Shown piece by piece: positions 49,501 through 61,732 of a stretch of 64,000 bases of DNA. Numbering within the stretch: the stretch's first letter is position 1; each line of letters starts with the position of its first letter. Position numbers and translations under genes: made by a program. This DNA comes from Motacilla alba alba (Eukaryota; Chordata; Aves; Passeriformes; Motacillidae), in NCBI RefSeq assembly GCF_015832195.1, contig NC_052033.1, positions 2,046,001-2,110,000 on the forward strand, read 5' to 3'. The notes below the pieces were generated by a model. That model saw only the letters and a program-made list of their open reading frames with translations, had not been told where the DNA came from and did not search any database.

Positions 49501-49925
49501 GCTCCTGTGGCAAGGAGAAGCCCGTGCCAGGGCTGTCCCTGGCACACAGCGCCATTGGGATGCCCCTGATCCATCCTGCTGCCCTGGCTGTGCCAGGATA
49601 GGGAATCCCAAACTCCCTCTTGCTTTGCAGGACTGGTTGTGCATCTGTTTGGAGGTACTTGAGGTGTCCCTAAGTCCTGATGGCCACCCAGGACATCCAG
49701 CATCTGCTTGCCTTCCCAGTGCCACCCCCCTGGCTCCTGCTGCTCCCTAAATTAAACATGTGCTGCCTCTTGGAAAGCACATGAGAGTGGAACGGCAGAG
49801 ATAAGCTAAACGGGAGAGGTTCAGGGGATTATGCACTGATTAAGTTATTACCAACGTGAAATGAGCCGAGCTGAGATGAAACAGGAGCTTTATTTTCTGT
49901 TCCCTGGCTCCGGGCTCGCTGCCTG

Positions 49926-49939
49926 TCACTAGGTGGCAA
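49926..49939 (+). promoter_or_regulatory. CTCF-like motif upstream of exon 3
   Basis: TCACTAGGTGGCAA fits the CTCF core closely. It lies about 760 bp before exon 3 and in the same orientation as the promoter motif at 22967. Motif match only. Confidence 0.45.
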
Positions 49940-50699
49940 ATCAAGCTGGGAGCCAGGAGCTCCTGGATCCCCCTGTGCTTTCCATGTGGCAGCAGGTCAG
50001 TGCCATGCAGACCCATAGGAAACAGGGTGAAACAGGGCTGGGAATTGGGGGCCTTCCCTGCTGAGGGGGTTTCTGAGATGCAGCCCTTGAGCTATTTCCA
50101 GTGCTGGGTCACCCTCCCCATTGCAGATTTGGGCAGAAAATTTCTTCTTTTCTGTGACAGGAAAATGCAGTGCTGCTGGGAGGATGTGCTGGGGGAGCAC
50201 CACCTCTTTGATTAGTTTCCCATGTTTTTCCTTAAGCATCCTCTGCAGGATGCTGTCAAAGGCAGGATGCTGGGCTAGGTGGAGGGTGAAAAATAGAATT
50301 GCCAAATGCAAGGCTGTTTAGTTGGTGCTTGGGAATAAAGTCAGTTTGCCATAAGCCCTTGGGACAGGCTGGATCAGGTGGATAAGTCAGGAGTTCATGC
50401 CTGGTGAGGGAGCTGGATCCAGGCTGAGATAACCACTGGCTATCCTGAGCTGGAGGAGCCCAGCTGGATTTGGGCAGGGATTGTCCCTGCTTGGGCAGGA
50501 TGATGGGGCTGTGGGGCAGAGCCAGGGAGGGGACACGGGGACAGCAGGGCACCGAGATGCTCCATACACCACCGAGCCCACCCGTGGGGGTGGGGAGCAC
50601 AGGGCCGGGGGCAGCTGTGGGGCTGGGGCAGGGGCTCCCGTGGTGGGGTCTGTCAGTGCCAGGCGTGGCCGTGTCTCAGCTGCTCTCTGTGTGCTGCAG

Positions 50700-50844
50700 T
50701 GATGGGCGCGCTGGAGTCCCGAGGGGTGCTGCGCAGGATGAGCGACATGCTGGAGATGCTGATGAAGAGGATGGACATCCTGGCCAGGCTGGAGAACAGC
50801 ACTGACTTCCACAAAGGGGATGAAGCACGATTCCCTCTGGACAG
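50700..50844 (+). CDS. MGAT5B: MGAT5B coding exon 3 (stem region)
   Basis: The exon completes Val61 and encodes residues 62-108 plus two bases of codon 109, in the lumenal stem between signal-anchor and catalytic domain. MGALESRGVLRRMSDMLEML (62-81) and MKRMDILARLENSTDFHKG (82-100) match vertebrate MGAT5B with conservative changes. Residues 70-92 have regularly spaced M, L and I and could form an amphipathic or coiled helix. N93-S-T is an N-glycosylation sequon. Splice sites are GTGCTGCAG before 50700 and GTCAGT after 50844. At 145 nt the exon is not a multiple of three, so skipping it would shift the frame. It is the exon lying between two near-identical inverted CR1 copies. Confidence 0.95.
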
Positions 50845-51112
50845 GTCAGTCAGACCCTGTGGAGCAGTGCTGGGTGTGGGGGCTTTGCAGGAGCAGAACA
50901 CCCCAATGTGCTGAGCTGCTCTGAGGGTGGTGGGACCCAACGGGACATGGGGCTTGGGGAGATCTTTTGTAGTCTCATTTGCCTGGAACCTTTTCTTTTG
51001 GGGATTTCTGCACTGACTGTGATTTTTTGGATTAGTGGTCACATTCCCAAGCTTGTCACATTTGCACTACGCTCTCAGGCACACTGTGTGACTTTTGGGG
51101 GTGTCCAGTGCA

Positions 51113-51187
51113 GGACCAGGAGCTGGACTCAGTGATCCCTGTGGGTGTTGTCCAGCTTGGGATATTCTATGATTCCATGATTTCCTG
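51113..51187 (+). mobile_element. CR1 3' end, short remnant
   Basis: GGACTCAGTGATCCCTGTGG then GATATTCTATGATTCCATGA are the terminal part and octamer-like end of a plus-strand CR1, about 270 bp into intron 3. Confidence 0.75.
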
Positions 51188-54100
51188 AAGCAGCTGTCCC
51201 AGCTGCAGGTGTGGCAGTGTCTGCACTGCTGTGCTGTGCTGCAGCCTGGAGGTGGGACTTGCTGAGAAGCACCTGGCACATGGGATGTGCTCCCTGAGCT
51301 CTGGGCACTTGCTCTGTGCCTGTAGCCCTGGGGTAGCTGTGGAGCTGGTGGTTGCTCGGAATCCAGGGCTGATGTGTTCAGCCTTGGAGTTGAACAAGGT
51401 TTAAAATGTGCAGAAGGGCTTAAAATGATGCCCTGGCTCTCTGTGATGCACATCTCAGCTGGCAGTGTGAGAGGTGCCATCAGACCTCCCTGCCGTGGCA
51501 CACTGATTCGCTAAAAAGACATCTCCCTGTGCTCTGGGAGCCTTTAAACATTCATGGATACTAATTGGAGTGTCAGTACACAAATGGTAACTGGTGGTGG
51601 GGGAGCAGAGATGAAAAACCACAGGGGCAGCACTTGGGACAAACTTGGCAGCGTGGAAAACATGCCAGAGTGGATTTTGCTCAGGTGGAGCCTCGGGTGA
51701 CACAGGAGAGGTGGATGGCAGGGATGTGACATGCAGGGGTCACCCCTGCCCTGTTCTGTGCTGACAGCACAGGAGCTGTGCTGCATCCTGCTGGATCCCT
51801 CATAACATTCCCTCCTCCACCTCCTGCCATCACTGTGCTTTTCCCTGCTCCCATCAGCATTTCCATCCCTCTCCCTCGCTTTCCTCACGAGCCTCTTTTG
51901 TGCCTATAACAGAAAACAGAGTCAGTGAGCCTGTAATTAAAGGCTGAGCTCTGCCACAGTACCTGCACACCTGAGCTAGAGCTGTGGGGCAGCCGTGGAA
52001 TGCGTGGTCCTGCCTTTTATGTAGCATCATTTCCAGCACTGAGAAAATGTAACTTGCCTCAGCCATGGTAGGTGCTGGGATTTTGTTGTTCTGAGGCTGG
52101 CTGGTATTCAAGCGAGTGAGATCACCAATAATCCCAGAGAGGAGTGGACAGGACTATTACAGGCAGCCACTGGAAGGTGCTTGCTCACGTTGAACGATTT
52201 TCTTGGCTGGTCTTATGTTAAAAGAACCAGTAATTTCAGGTGATGGTTGTTTCTCTACACCGGCAGCCAAGAGAGAAACTTAAAAGTGTTCCTGTGGGCT
52301 GGCTGCAGTGGCTGCAGATGGAATTTGGTGTTTCAGATCTGCTGTGGGAGTGATGACTCCAGGGCCATCACCTGGAGAGAGGATGGGAGCTGATGGACCC
52401 ACATCAAAAGAGCCTCAGGTTTTGTGTGTGTGCTCAGATGGGCCTGAGTGGTTGAGATCACAGATGTCTTAATTTGCAGGAATGGAAAGTCAGGGGCAAC
52501 GAGTTTATTACCTTTTGCTCCTTATAAGTCACCCCTTAAAGAGAAATCAATTCTCGTCACCTGATTCTGCATCCAAACCCATCTGTCCCCTCTCCTTGTT
52601 CTCCCCTGGCCTCTGAAGATCCCGCTCTGCTCATGGGGCAGAGCATCTCCAGGTGGAGCAGCCACCACGGGGGAGTTTCTTGAGGGTGAGATTGTGCTGC
52701 TGCAGTCCCTAATGAAGCACTGGCAGCATTTGCCAGCGCTTGGGAAGCATTTCCTGAGCGCTCCCTTCCTTCCCTGCAGCCCTGGGTCTGGCTGAGGGCT
52801 GTGCCCAGAGGGGATGTGGTGTGCTGGAGGTGTTCCAGCTGTTCTGGGTCTCAGCAGGTTTGAGTGGCTCCACCTCTGCTGCCACACGTGCTGCCTCATC
52901 ACGGGTGACCTTTCTTGGCTTGTCCTGGTCCCTGCTGCTCTCTGAGGGGTGCATGAGGCAGCTGGGAGGGTTCAGAGCCATCCTGCTCTGAGCAGAGCCC
53001 GGCTCTGTGCTGATCCCACAGCTCTGGGTGCTCTCTGGAGCTGCACAGAGCATCCCAGGGGGAATCCAAAAGCAGCTGGTGTGAAGCCCTGTGGAGTCTG
53101 GGTGCTGAGGTTCCTGTCCCTTGAGGGAAACCAGCTGCAGTCCTGGGGACCCCTGTGCTAAGGTGGGATTGGGCACCTCCAGCTGCCCCTGGACCCAGCA
53201 ATGACTCCTGGACCCAGATCAGCCCCACGGAGACACCCGGGTGCTGTTCCTCCTTAGGATCCCGGGATTCCTCCAAGGGCTTGTCTCCTTCCCTCCCTGT
53301 CTCTGTCTCTTTGATCACCAGTGACCGACTTGAGGCTGTCAGGGAAAGATAATACAATTAAAGGGTGGTAATTTCAAAGGGATTTTAGTCTTCAAAGCAT
53401 CCCTGCTTGGCACGGCTGCTGCCTCCGTCTCCTTCCCGCTCTGCACAGCTGCCAGCGTGCGCTGTGTGGCTCCAGTTGCCCAAAAGTGGATTAATTCCTG
53501 TTTTTACAAAGTGCTCTCCTGCTTAAGGCTGGATCTCCAATGGAATCAGGAGGGCTGGGTTTTGCAGAGCCCCAGCTGAGAGGAAGGAGGTGAAGGCTTT
53601 GCTGAGCTTTATGGAATAACCTGTGAGCACTGTACCACTCCAGCAGAGGCTTGGGCTGGCTTTACCCCTTGGAAAGTGCAAGGAAAAGTCTGTATATGCA
53701 GGGTGGCATTAATGGCCTGCCGTGGAAAGCCTCCTTTCCAAGCTGCAAAATCTTTCTTGCTCCATGGGGGCTGTCTGATCAAATATTCCACAGGTGCCTC
53801 CATTTCCATGCCCTTGCGATGCTTTAGATAAAACTCTTGGAAAACCGAAATGTCCTGCTCCAATTTTCTTCCCCTTAGAAGAGCTGCCCAAAGGTGTTGT
53901 GGGATGGCACACAGGCTGCACCTGCGAACCCCAGGGGTTGCTGGCTCCCTTCTCCAGCCCTGCCTGGGCTCCCTGCTGCCTGCATCCTGCCCACACCCTG
54001 CCCGTGCTGGGAAGGGAAGGATGGATTCCCTAATGAGGGCCAGCAGGCTGCCAGTCAGCTGCAGGAAAATCAATACTGCTGTTAATTGAATGCAACCCTC

Positions 54101-55023
54101 GTAAATCATCAGAGGGGAAGGAAATTAGGAGTACTTATGGAAGCCTCCTGGAGAGCTGTTTACTGGGCAAGGGAAATATTAGTTTGCAGAGGAAGTGTTG
54201 ATCTCTTGCTGAAAAGTGCTTAGGAGGGCGGGAGGGAGGGGAGGAGGGGGTCTGAAGTGGCTGACCCAAGCTGGCACCATAACCCAGCAGTGCTGGGGCT
54301 TGGAAAAGCCCTTTTCCAGGAGCTGGGCTGCCCCTGCCCACCTCATCCCCCAGGGACATGGCAGAGGGGAAGGCTGGGGTCTGCAGCACTGGCCTTCCTG
54401 GTCATCCCTCTCCCCACGTGGTGGTTAGCCTGCAAAGGGTGTTATTTGCTAACGACTGATTAATCTTCAAGCTTAATTACTGCCAAGGCTCAGTTAATTT
54501 CCACACACTTTAAGTATTTGTTCTTGTAATCATTACATGACTCCATATTCCCCCCGTAATTAAAAGTCTCGCAATATGACACTAAATGGATGATGTCCCT
54601 GCATCCTGCCAGCCTGGCTCTATTAATTCCTGAATTGTTGCTGGTGGTGAGCTGGCTGCAGTGAAATCACTGCCGAGGCTGGGGTCTCCTGCTGCCCAGG
54701 TGAGCCTGGAGCAGCCCTGGATCCCTGTGAGCACTGCCTCCCATCTTCTGAGGGGCTCAGTGGGGGCTGCAGCAAGGGGAGGGGGCACAGCTCTTCAGAG
54801 CAGCCCAGGGAAGCTGAGATCCATCCTGTGGTCCAGCCTGGCTTTGCTGGGTGTTGGCTCTGCTGAGCTGAGCTCTGCTGCAGGAGCAGGGGTGCATCAG
54901 GAGACAGGGGCCTTCCTCCCCAGCACTCACCTTCCTCACAGGTCCCACAGCCTGTTCCATCCTGGCAGAGGTGATGAGCTGTTTCTTACCAGCTCCTGAG
55001 GATGTCTCCAGCCTGGCCCTGGA

Positions 55024-55402
55024 TGATTTCACAGGATTCACAGAATCACTGGGTTGGGAGAGACCTTCAAGATCATCGAGTCCAACCCAGCCCCAACACC
55101 TCAACTCAACCCTGGCACCCAGTGCCACATCCAGGCTTTGTTAAACACACCCAGGGATGGTGACTGCACCACCTCCCCGGGCAGCCACTCCAGAACTTTA
55201 TCACCCTTTCTGTAAAGAGCTTTTCCTGATATCCAACCTGTATTTCCCTTGCCCAGCTCGAGGCTGTGTGCTCTGGTTCTGTCAGTGCTGCCTGGAGAAA
55301 GAGCCCAGCCCCAGCTGAGCACAGGCACCTTTCAGGAGCTGGGAGAGTGATGAGGGCACCCCTGAGTCTCCTTTTCTCCAGGCTGAGCACCCCCATTTCA
55401 GA
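55024..55402 (-). mobile_element. CR1 retroposon, inverted partner of 44696-45043
   Basis: Begins with the reverse complement of a CR1 end (CACAGGATTCACAGAATCAC) and continues through GAGACCTTCAAGATCATCGA and CCACCTCCCCGGGCAGCCAC. It is near-identical to the plus-strand copy in intron 2 and about 20 bp longer at its 5' side. It lies 4.2 kb downstream of exon 3. Confidence 0.93.
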
Positions 55403-55810
55403 GTTACTTGGAGAGGATGGGCACAGTGTAGGGACTCACTGCTGGTCTGGAGTCCCCATCAGGATCAGGAGATGACATAAATGGGGGAATTCAGGCCTGG
55501 GCAGCTGAGATAAATTGCTTTTCTCTCTAAGGCAGAGCAGGGAGGTGGCTGTGTGCTGCTAGCAGGTCAGCAGGGTCCATCCATGCATCCCACATTTCCA
55601 GAAGGGCTGTGGCCTCATGGAAGAGCCCCACAGCCCAAATGGTTCTGGACATCACCAGCATGGTGATAGGACAGGTGTCAATGTATGCCCAGGTCACTCA
55701 CACCCTCCCCTCCTGCTCCCAGGCTTGCACCTCCCCCAGCACCTCCTGCTCAATTTGCTGAACCTAATTCAACAATAGGCTTTGCTTTCTGTTTATTTTC
55801 TTTATTTTCT

Positions 55811-55892
55811 TATTTTATTTTATTTTATTTTATTTTATTTTATTTTATTTTATTTTATTTTATTTTATTTTATTTTATTTTATATATATATT
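55811..55892. repeat. (TTTTA)n microsatellite with TA run
   Basis: About 14 perfect TTTTA units followed by a short (TA)n. It makes a false open frame of repeated FILFY residues. Confidence 0.97.
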
Positions 55893-58800
55893 TAATATTT
55901 TATCTAATTTCCATGCCAAACCATTGACACACTGTGGGCTCCTTTATCACAGGGCTGGCAAATGAGGCTTCTTGAATGAGCATCTGAGGCCTGGTGTCTC
56001 TGGTATTTTTGGGCTGTGGTTGGTTTTGGGTGGCTGCACAGGGGCAGGGCTGGGCAGTGGAGGTGTGGGGCTGCCTTTACCCAGCCTGTGTGTCTGCTTT
56101 ACCCCACAAGGAAAATCAGAGCCTGTCAACCTCCAGCAGATCCCCTGATTTTGGAGCAAACAGAGGGATGGGCTCAGGGCCTTCCCAGCTTGGGGCATGG
56201 ACACGATGGGAAGGGGTGTCTGGGCGGGGTGTAGTGCTGGCCCTGGAAACACAGGCTGCCAAAATACCCCTGCTAAAATTAAACAGAGCATGAGCACCAA
56301 ACACACAGCTGGCAAAGGAAATGGGGGGCTGAGGATGTATCTTGCCCCAGGGGATCGTCTGCCCCAAGGATTCTGATCAAAACTGGTGGTTTTGGGCTCG
56401 CTTTTGGCAGGTCCCTCTCAGTCCAGCCTGTGAGGCTGCAAATGCCCTCCCAGCTCACTGAAGGGGGTTTCTCCCAGCCTGCATCAGCTACTCAAGCCTG
56501 TAGATAAATATACCTGATTTATGCCACAACAAAGTGGTGATCCCATAACTCTCCTTTTCATGATCCCCTGTGATCCCATAAATAAACCCACAGCTGCCCA
56601 GGCCTGTGGCTCAGCCCAGTTCTGCTCTGAGGGTCAGGAGGAAAATGAGGGTTTGGGCTTGTGGCTTCAGTTTTGTGTTCTGCTTGGGGAAGATCTCAAA
56701 GCACTTTACAGCACTGATAAAATATTTTAGTTAATGGTGTCGGTTATACTTTGCTGGCTGTGCTGGTGAGGTACAGGGTTTGGTTGGAAAGCTGGTTTTC
56801 ATCATTTTTTTCATGAAGTTTATTGCCAGCTCACTGAAATGTCAGTGTTCCCACCCTGGGGTGTGCAGCCATGGGCTTTGGGTTGGCTCAGGGACTCTTA
56901 GAAATGTATTTGTGTGAGAAATATCACCCACAATCAACTGAAATGAAAATAAATGGAAATGCTTTAGTGAGTTAAATGCTCCTGTATTTATTATGTGATT
57001 TATTATGTAACTTGGTGTTGGAGCAGTTCAGCCAGGGCTCTGCCCATGCATCATCTGGTATTTGCTTCAAATGACTTTCCAAGGAATGCTCCCATCCCAA
57101 GTCATGTTCTCTGGCATATTTTCCCAGAGGGAATTCCCAGTGAGCACAAACATGGCCAGAGTGGGCTCAGGTCTGTACTCAGGTGTTCGTGGAGAGGAGA
57201 TGGAGCTGTTTGTGTCACCCTGAGGTGGAAAACATTGGGATGTACAGAGACCTCAGAAATTACACTGGCAACAAATGCTGTGCTCTGGGTTTTTTAAAAT
57301 ATTTTTATTTTATTTTAATTTCTCCTCCAGTTGACTGGCAGGAGCAGCCTGTGAAGAATAAACCCACTTCTCAGTGGCATGGACCTTCTCACATGTGCAA
57401 AGCCAGGTGCCACATCCCTGTCCTTGTCCAAAGTCAGGAAAGGCACCGGGGGTCTGAGTGACCTGGCAGGGCCCACTCCAGTGGGGAGCAAAGCAGCCGT
57501 GCCTCAGCCCCTGCACTTTTTCCCTCCAGTATGACTCTACATTTCTACCATGCTGACCATAAGCAGAGCTTTGGGCTTTTGCTCTGCTCCCTGGGGGCCT
57601 GAGCCTTTCCCAAGTGGGATGTGGAACCCTCCCTGCACATCCCTCCCACCACAAGGACCAGCCCTCAGTCCAAGGCCTGGCTGCTCACCCAAGCCCAGGG
57701 GAACAGCACTGCAATGATGAGGATTAAATCCAGGGTTACAAGGCCAATAAATAGAAACTGCACAGCTGAGCTTCCTGAGCCACTGCTGCCTCTTGTGCTA
57801 CACCTCCTGTGTTGGTCATTGGTGTCAGAGGACTGTGACACAAGTTTTAGACAGAGCATCAGCCCCCCAGTAACCCCCCTGGGTCTGTGTCCTGCCCTCT
57901 CCCACATGGGCAGCCCTGGCTTCTGGATTTTTGGATACAAGCCATCTCAGAGAAGATGTGGAGATACACACCAGGGACCAGGGCATGGATCTCCCAAAAA
58001 TGTTTTTCCTCCAGCATGGATGAGTTTTACTTGAATTCTCTTATGTTAGTGGAGTAAAGTTTTTAATTTCTCCCCCTTCTTGGACATTTAAATGACTCTT
58101 TTTGTTATCCAGAACTTGGATGAGAGCTTTTCCCCACATCCCTGGGACCCCTCAGCTTTCCAGCCACAGAGTTGGTGACTTCACAGAGTTGGGTGACTCT
58201 GAGTGTTTTCCATTGGAGGGGGTTGGGGATGAAGGGACAGATGGGTGGATGGGAAGAGCAGCCTGAGCCCTCAGGGTGACCTGCTGGAGATGCCCTTGGG
58301 GCTCATTTTTCCTGGACGTGTCCCAGCTGTTTGAACAGGCAGCACCTCACAAGCTGCAGCAGGAACCAGGAGGATGGGAAAGATCCTTTTCCCTTGGCCT
58401 TCCCTTTCCTTTCCCTGTGGGATTTCAGCTCCCTGTCCTGGAGACTGAGGCTGCTGTGGGGCTGGATGTGGTTTGTGTCCCCAGAGCAGAGAAACAGCAG
58501 CACCAGCCCTGCTGCTTTCTGCTCTGCTTTGGGTCTTTGGGCAGAAAACTTAAAAAAAAAAAATTTAAAGAGGCAAATGGCAGCACAGACCCTGGATGTG
58601 AACAAGTGGAAATCCTTTGGTAAACTGCTCTGTGCAAATGCTGAATTTGTTGATGTATTATCTTCAGAACATCTGCTTTTCTCCATCTGTATTGGTCTTC
58701 CCAAAGCCGTGGCTTTCACAAGTTAATAGCAAGAAATATCGGATGAGCAAGCAAATATGTTTAGGGCTTGTATTATGAAGACAACACACAAAGAGAAAGA

Positions 58801-59242
58801 GATTCATCTTTTCATAATGCCACTTTTATAAAAGGCAATAAAAATACAGTGGCTTGTAAAGGGATAAACAGGCTGGATCCGAGCTGGTGCTGTGGAGTTG
58901 GGGACAAGAGCAAAGTGAAGGGAACCAAATTAATGCATAAAAAAGTGATGGGAAACCCAACCTCCGGCTATATTCTATGGCAAATGATCTGTCAGTGGGG
59001 AAAGATACATCTTAATAGCAGTTTTTGAAAGGAGATGAATACTGTATACAGAGCATTATAAGGCACAGTGTGATCTGAATCTTAATCAACGGGGGGAAAT
59101 ATAAATCTGAAAATAATAAAGACGAAATCTATATTGATGGTTAGGAGTAAAAATACTGTATTTGCTGTAGTAAACGGTTTTAAGGTCCCAGGGAAAAAAT
59201 TGTTCTAGAAACGCTGTGGAAATTTAGTGTAGTTTCAATAGC

Positions 59243-59255
59243 TGGCACAGTGCCA
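59243..59255. promoter_or_regulatory. Palindromic NFI-type site
   Basis: TGGCACAGTGCCA has the exact TGGC-N5-GCCA form of a full nuclear factor I site, within an AT-rich unique block of intron 3. A single such match can occur by chance. Confidence 0.3.
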
Positions 59256-59897
59256 GCACATTTTGGTGGCATTTAGCATGTCGCTATGGAAAAATTTAAA
59301 AAGCAGGAAGGGAAAAGGCACAAAGCTGCTCCCTGGGCAGTGGTGGTGCTGGAAGAAGGGAGATTCTTTTTCCGCTGGGCTGGCAAGGGTTGTGCTGGCA
59401 TCCTGGCTTGGATCAAACACGTGGTGGGATATTTCTGCTCTGCTGAGCTGTTGTTGAGCAGAACACTTACCTTGTCCTTCCTGGTGTCTCCAGTTACTAA
59501 CAACAAGGCATCAAACTCCTACGAGGCACACAGAACCTTTTCACATTGGAGATACACCTTTAGATACCTTATTTTCTTGTCCCCTGCCTGGGTGACAAAT
59601 TGCTGTGCTGATAGTTGATGTAACTTATGCTTAACCTGCTTGTCACCTCCTTAATGCTTTACATGAAATTTGCTGCTCCTGTGATGGCCTTGTTACCCAG
59701 CAGATACAAACACTGGGACCTGTCAGTGCTGGCAGCTGGGAGCGTGGCTCTTCTCCCCAGGTGTGAAATCCCTCACTCAGGAAAGCCCCACGAGGGTTTG
59801 GAGGCATCCAGTTTGACATGCGAGGGTGAGGAGCATGGGAGATCTGAGCCTGGTTCTGTGTTTCAAAGGGACTTTTCTACTTTTCTCCCTCTCCTTT

Positions 59898-60358
59898 TGA
59901 TGCATCAGGTTTTGGCTTTTATATTTTTCAGGTTCTGTGCTGCTTTGGTGTGTAATTCTGAGCTTCATATCAGGGGATGGGGAGCTCTCTGCACAGAGCA
60001 GGAACACAAAACAATTCCTGCTCCAGCTGGGCACCAAGGACAAATGATCCAAATCTCAGCCCAAGAGCACAAACAATGTGGGCTGAGGAGAGAAAAACAA
60101 GCAGGGTGGGAGTGCCTGGGCTAAAGCTGGAACTGGACAATGAACTGCAAGGTGCAAATGGAGCAGAACTGAGCCAAGGGAGAGACCCCGGGAGCGCTCG
60201 TGCATTTTGGGACCATTTGGGTTCATCTTGGGTGCAGCCCTGGCTGGGCTCTTGTGCTGCCCAAGGTGGATCCATGGAGGAGATGCTTTGAATAAATCCC
60301 TGCTTTATTCTTTAACTCTGTCCAGCCTCTGCTCCAGCTCAGCCTTCACAAGGCATCA
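59898..60358 (+). mobile_element. Solo LTR with TGATGC/GCATCA ends (copy 2) and 4-bp duplication
   Basis: A 461-bp LTR with perfect 6-bp inverted ends, flanked by CTTT at 59894-59897 and 60359-60362, a 4-bp duplication typical of class I (gammaretrovirus-like) elements. AATAAA is at 60291-60296. Most of its length matches 8415-8870 in the same orientation. The TATA region seen in the other copy is changed here. It is in sense orientation in intron 3, so it adds a sense-strand polyadenylation signal. Confidence 0.87.
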
Positions 60359-61732
60359 CTTTCATGTCTTCCAGGAGTCATGGTGGATATTTTTAGTGTC
60401 CCTTTCCAGTAATCCTCTGTGTTTTGGGGAAAGCTTTGTGGTGCTTATGGAATGCCTGGCTTGTTTATAGGACTGGAGTGTGATGCTCAGCAATACATTT
60501 TGCATCTAAGGGCTTTGAGGTGAAATCTTTGTGTTTGGGGAACAGTTGTAGCTTCACAAGAGCTGGGCAAGCTGGCACAGAGCCTGGGCCAGCTCCATTG
60601 CCCAGCACTGTGGCTGCCTGGCAGGACAAGGCTGTGCTGGAAAAAAGCCATTTATTTAGGATAACAATCCTAATTTTTGTTTGAGCATTTTTGTGGCTGC
60701 CAGTGCTCAGCCCTGGCTGAGCTGAGGTCTGGAGGTCATCAGTGAGGAGATGGAGACTGAGGTTGCTGATGATTTTTGAGGTTCACCAGGTTCCTTGGGT
60801 GTTTGGGAGCAAGTGAGGATTGGGATAGCTTCAGGGAAGATCCTTGCCATGAGTGATGGAGAAACCTGAGGAGCATCTTCAGCAAGCCCACATCCTTTTC
60901 CTGTAGAAAACAGGACTTTGGGCTCACTGGCTCTAAGTTCACAGCATCCATGTGATGTTTCCTCTTAAATTGCCATCCCAGGTGTTTACTAAGTGCCTCT
61001 GCATCACCTGTAGGGTCTGAGGCTGCTTGCTGGTGGAAAAAGGGTTGCAGAAATGGGGGTTTGCGAGCTTTCAGACCAGGACAATTTTATCTCCTCGGAG
61101 CCATACTGACAAGCAGAGCTTCTCTCAGGTTATTTTTATGCCCATATTTTCCCAGGGCAGCCTTCCCTCACGAGCAGCCTCCCTGCTGCAGTGGTTACAG
61201 CAGGATACCTGGGGTTTATTCTCTGCAAAGGTTGGAAGTGACTTGGGGGCAATGGTGTCCTCTGCATTTAATTATTATTTCTTAAAAGCCCAAGATCAGT
61301 GGCTCCCTGTGGAGATATGCAGCCTGAATATTGATGGTCGTAAACCATGCCAGAAGGAAAAATGTGGGCTGCTCGCTGCTGGCAAATGGACTTTAAATCA
61401 ACAAGCGAAGCAGAGTCGGTTCATAAAACCCGGATTTTTTTAGCCTTGAGGACAGAGGTACTTTAAATCCCAGCCTTTGGGTTCACTGATCTGCTGGAGA
61501 ACAAACATAAAACTTCACCATGAAGGACCTGACATCAGCACATATTTTTTGTGCCATGAGTATTCAAGGTAGCCCTTTTGGTTTTGCTCACTGCATGTGA
61601 CACTCCCTTGTATTATAATGACCTCGGCGGCAGCAGGAAGGAAAACTTATAACCCAAACACTGCAGAAGGGGAAATTATTTACCGGGATAACATGTTGAG
61701 ATGTGGTGGCTGTTTGCAGTGGAAGTGGCAGG

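Larger units (their letters stand above)
29739..50699 (+). other. MGAT5B: MGAT5B intron 2 (20,961 bp)
   Basis: GT-AG intron, donor GTGAGC and acceptor GTGTGCTGCAG. It is the most repeat-rich part of the gene: ERVL-like LTRs at 29747-30447 and 42819-43472 (both antisense), an ERVK-like LTR at 37236-37654, two more LTRs at 41641-42564, CR1 pieces at 44696-45043 and 46220-46562, and an inverted pair at 32771-32918 and 39772-39929. Stretches such as 30450-32760, 32930-35900, 36000-37230, 37670-39760, 39940-41630, 43480-44690 and 46570-50690 contain nothing I can name apart from a CTCF-like motif at 49926. Confidence 0.9.
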
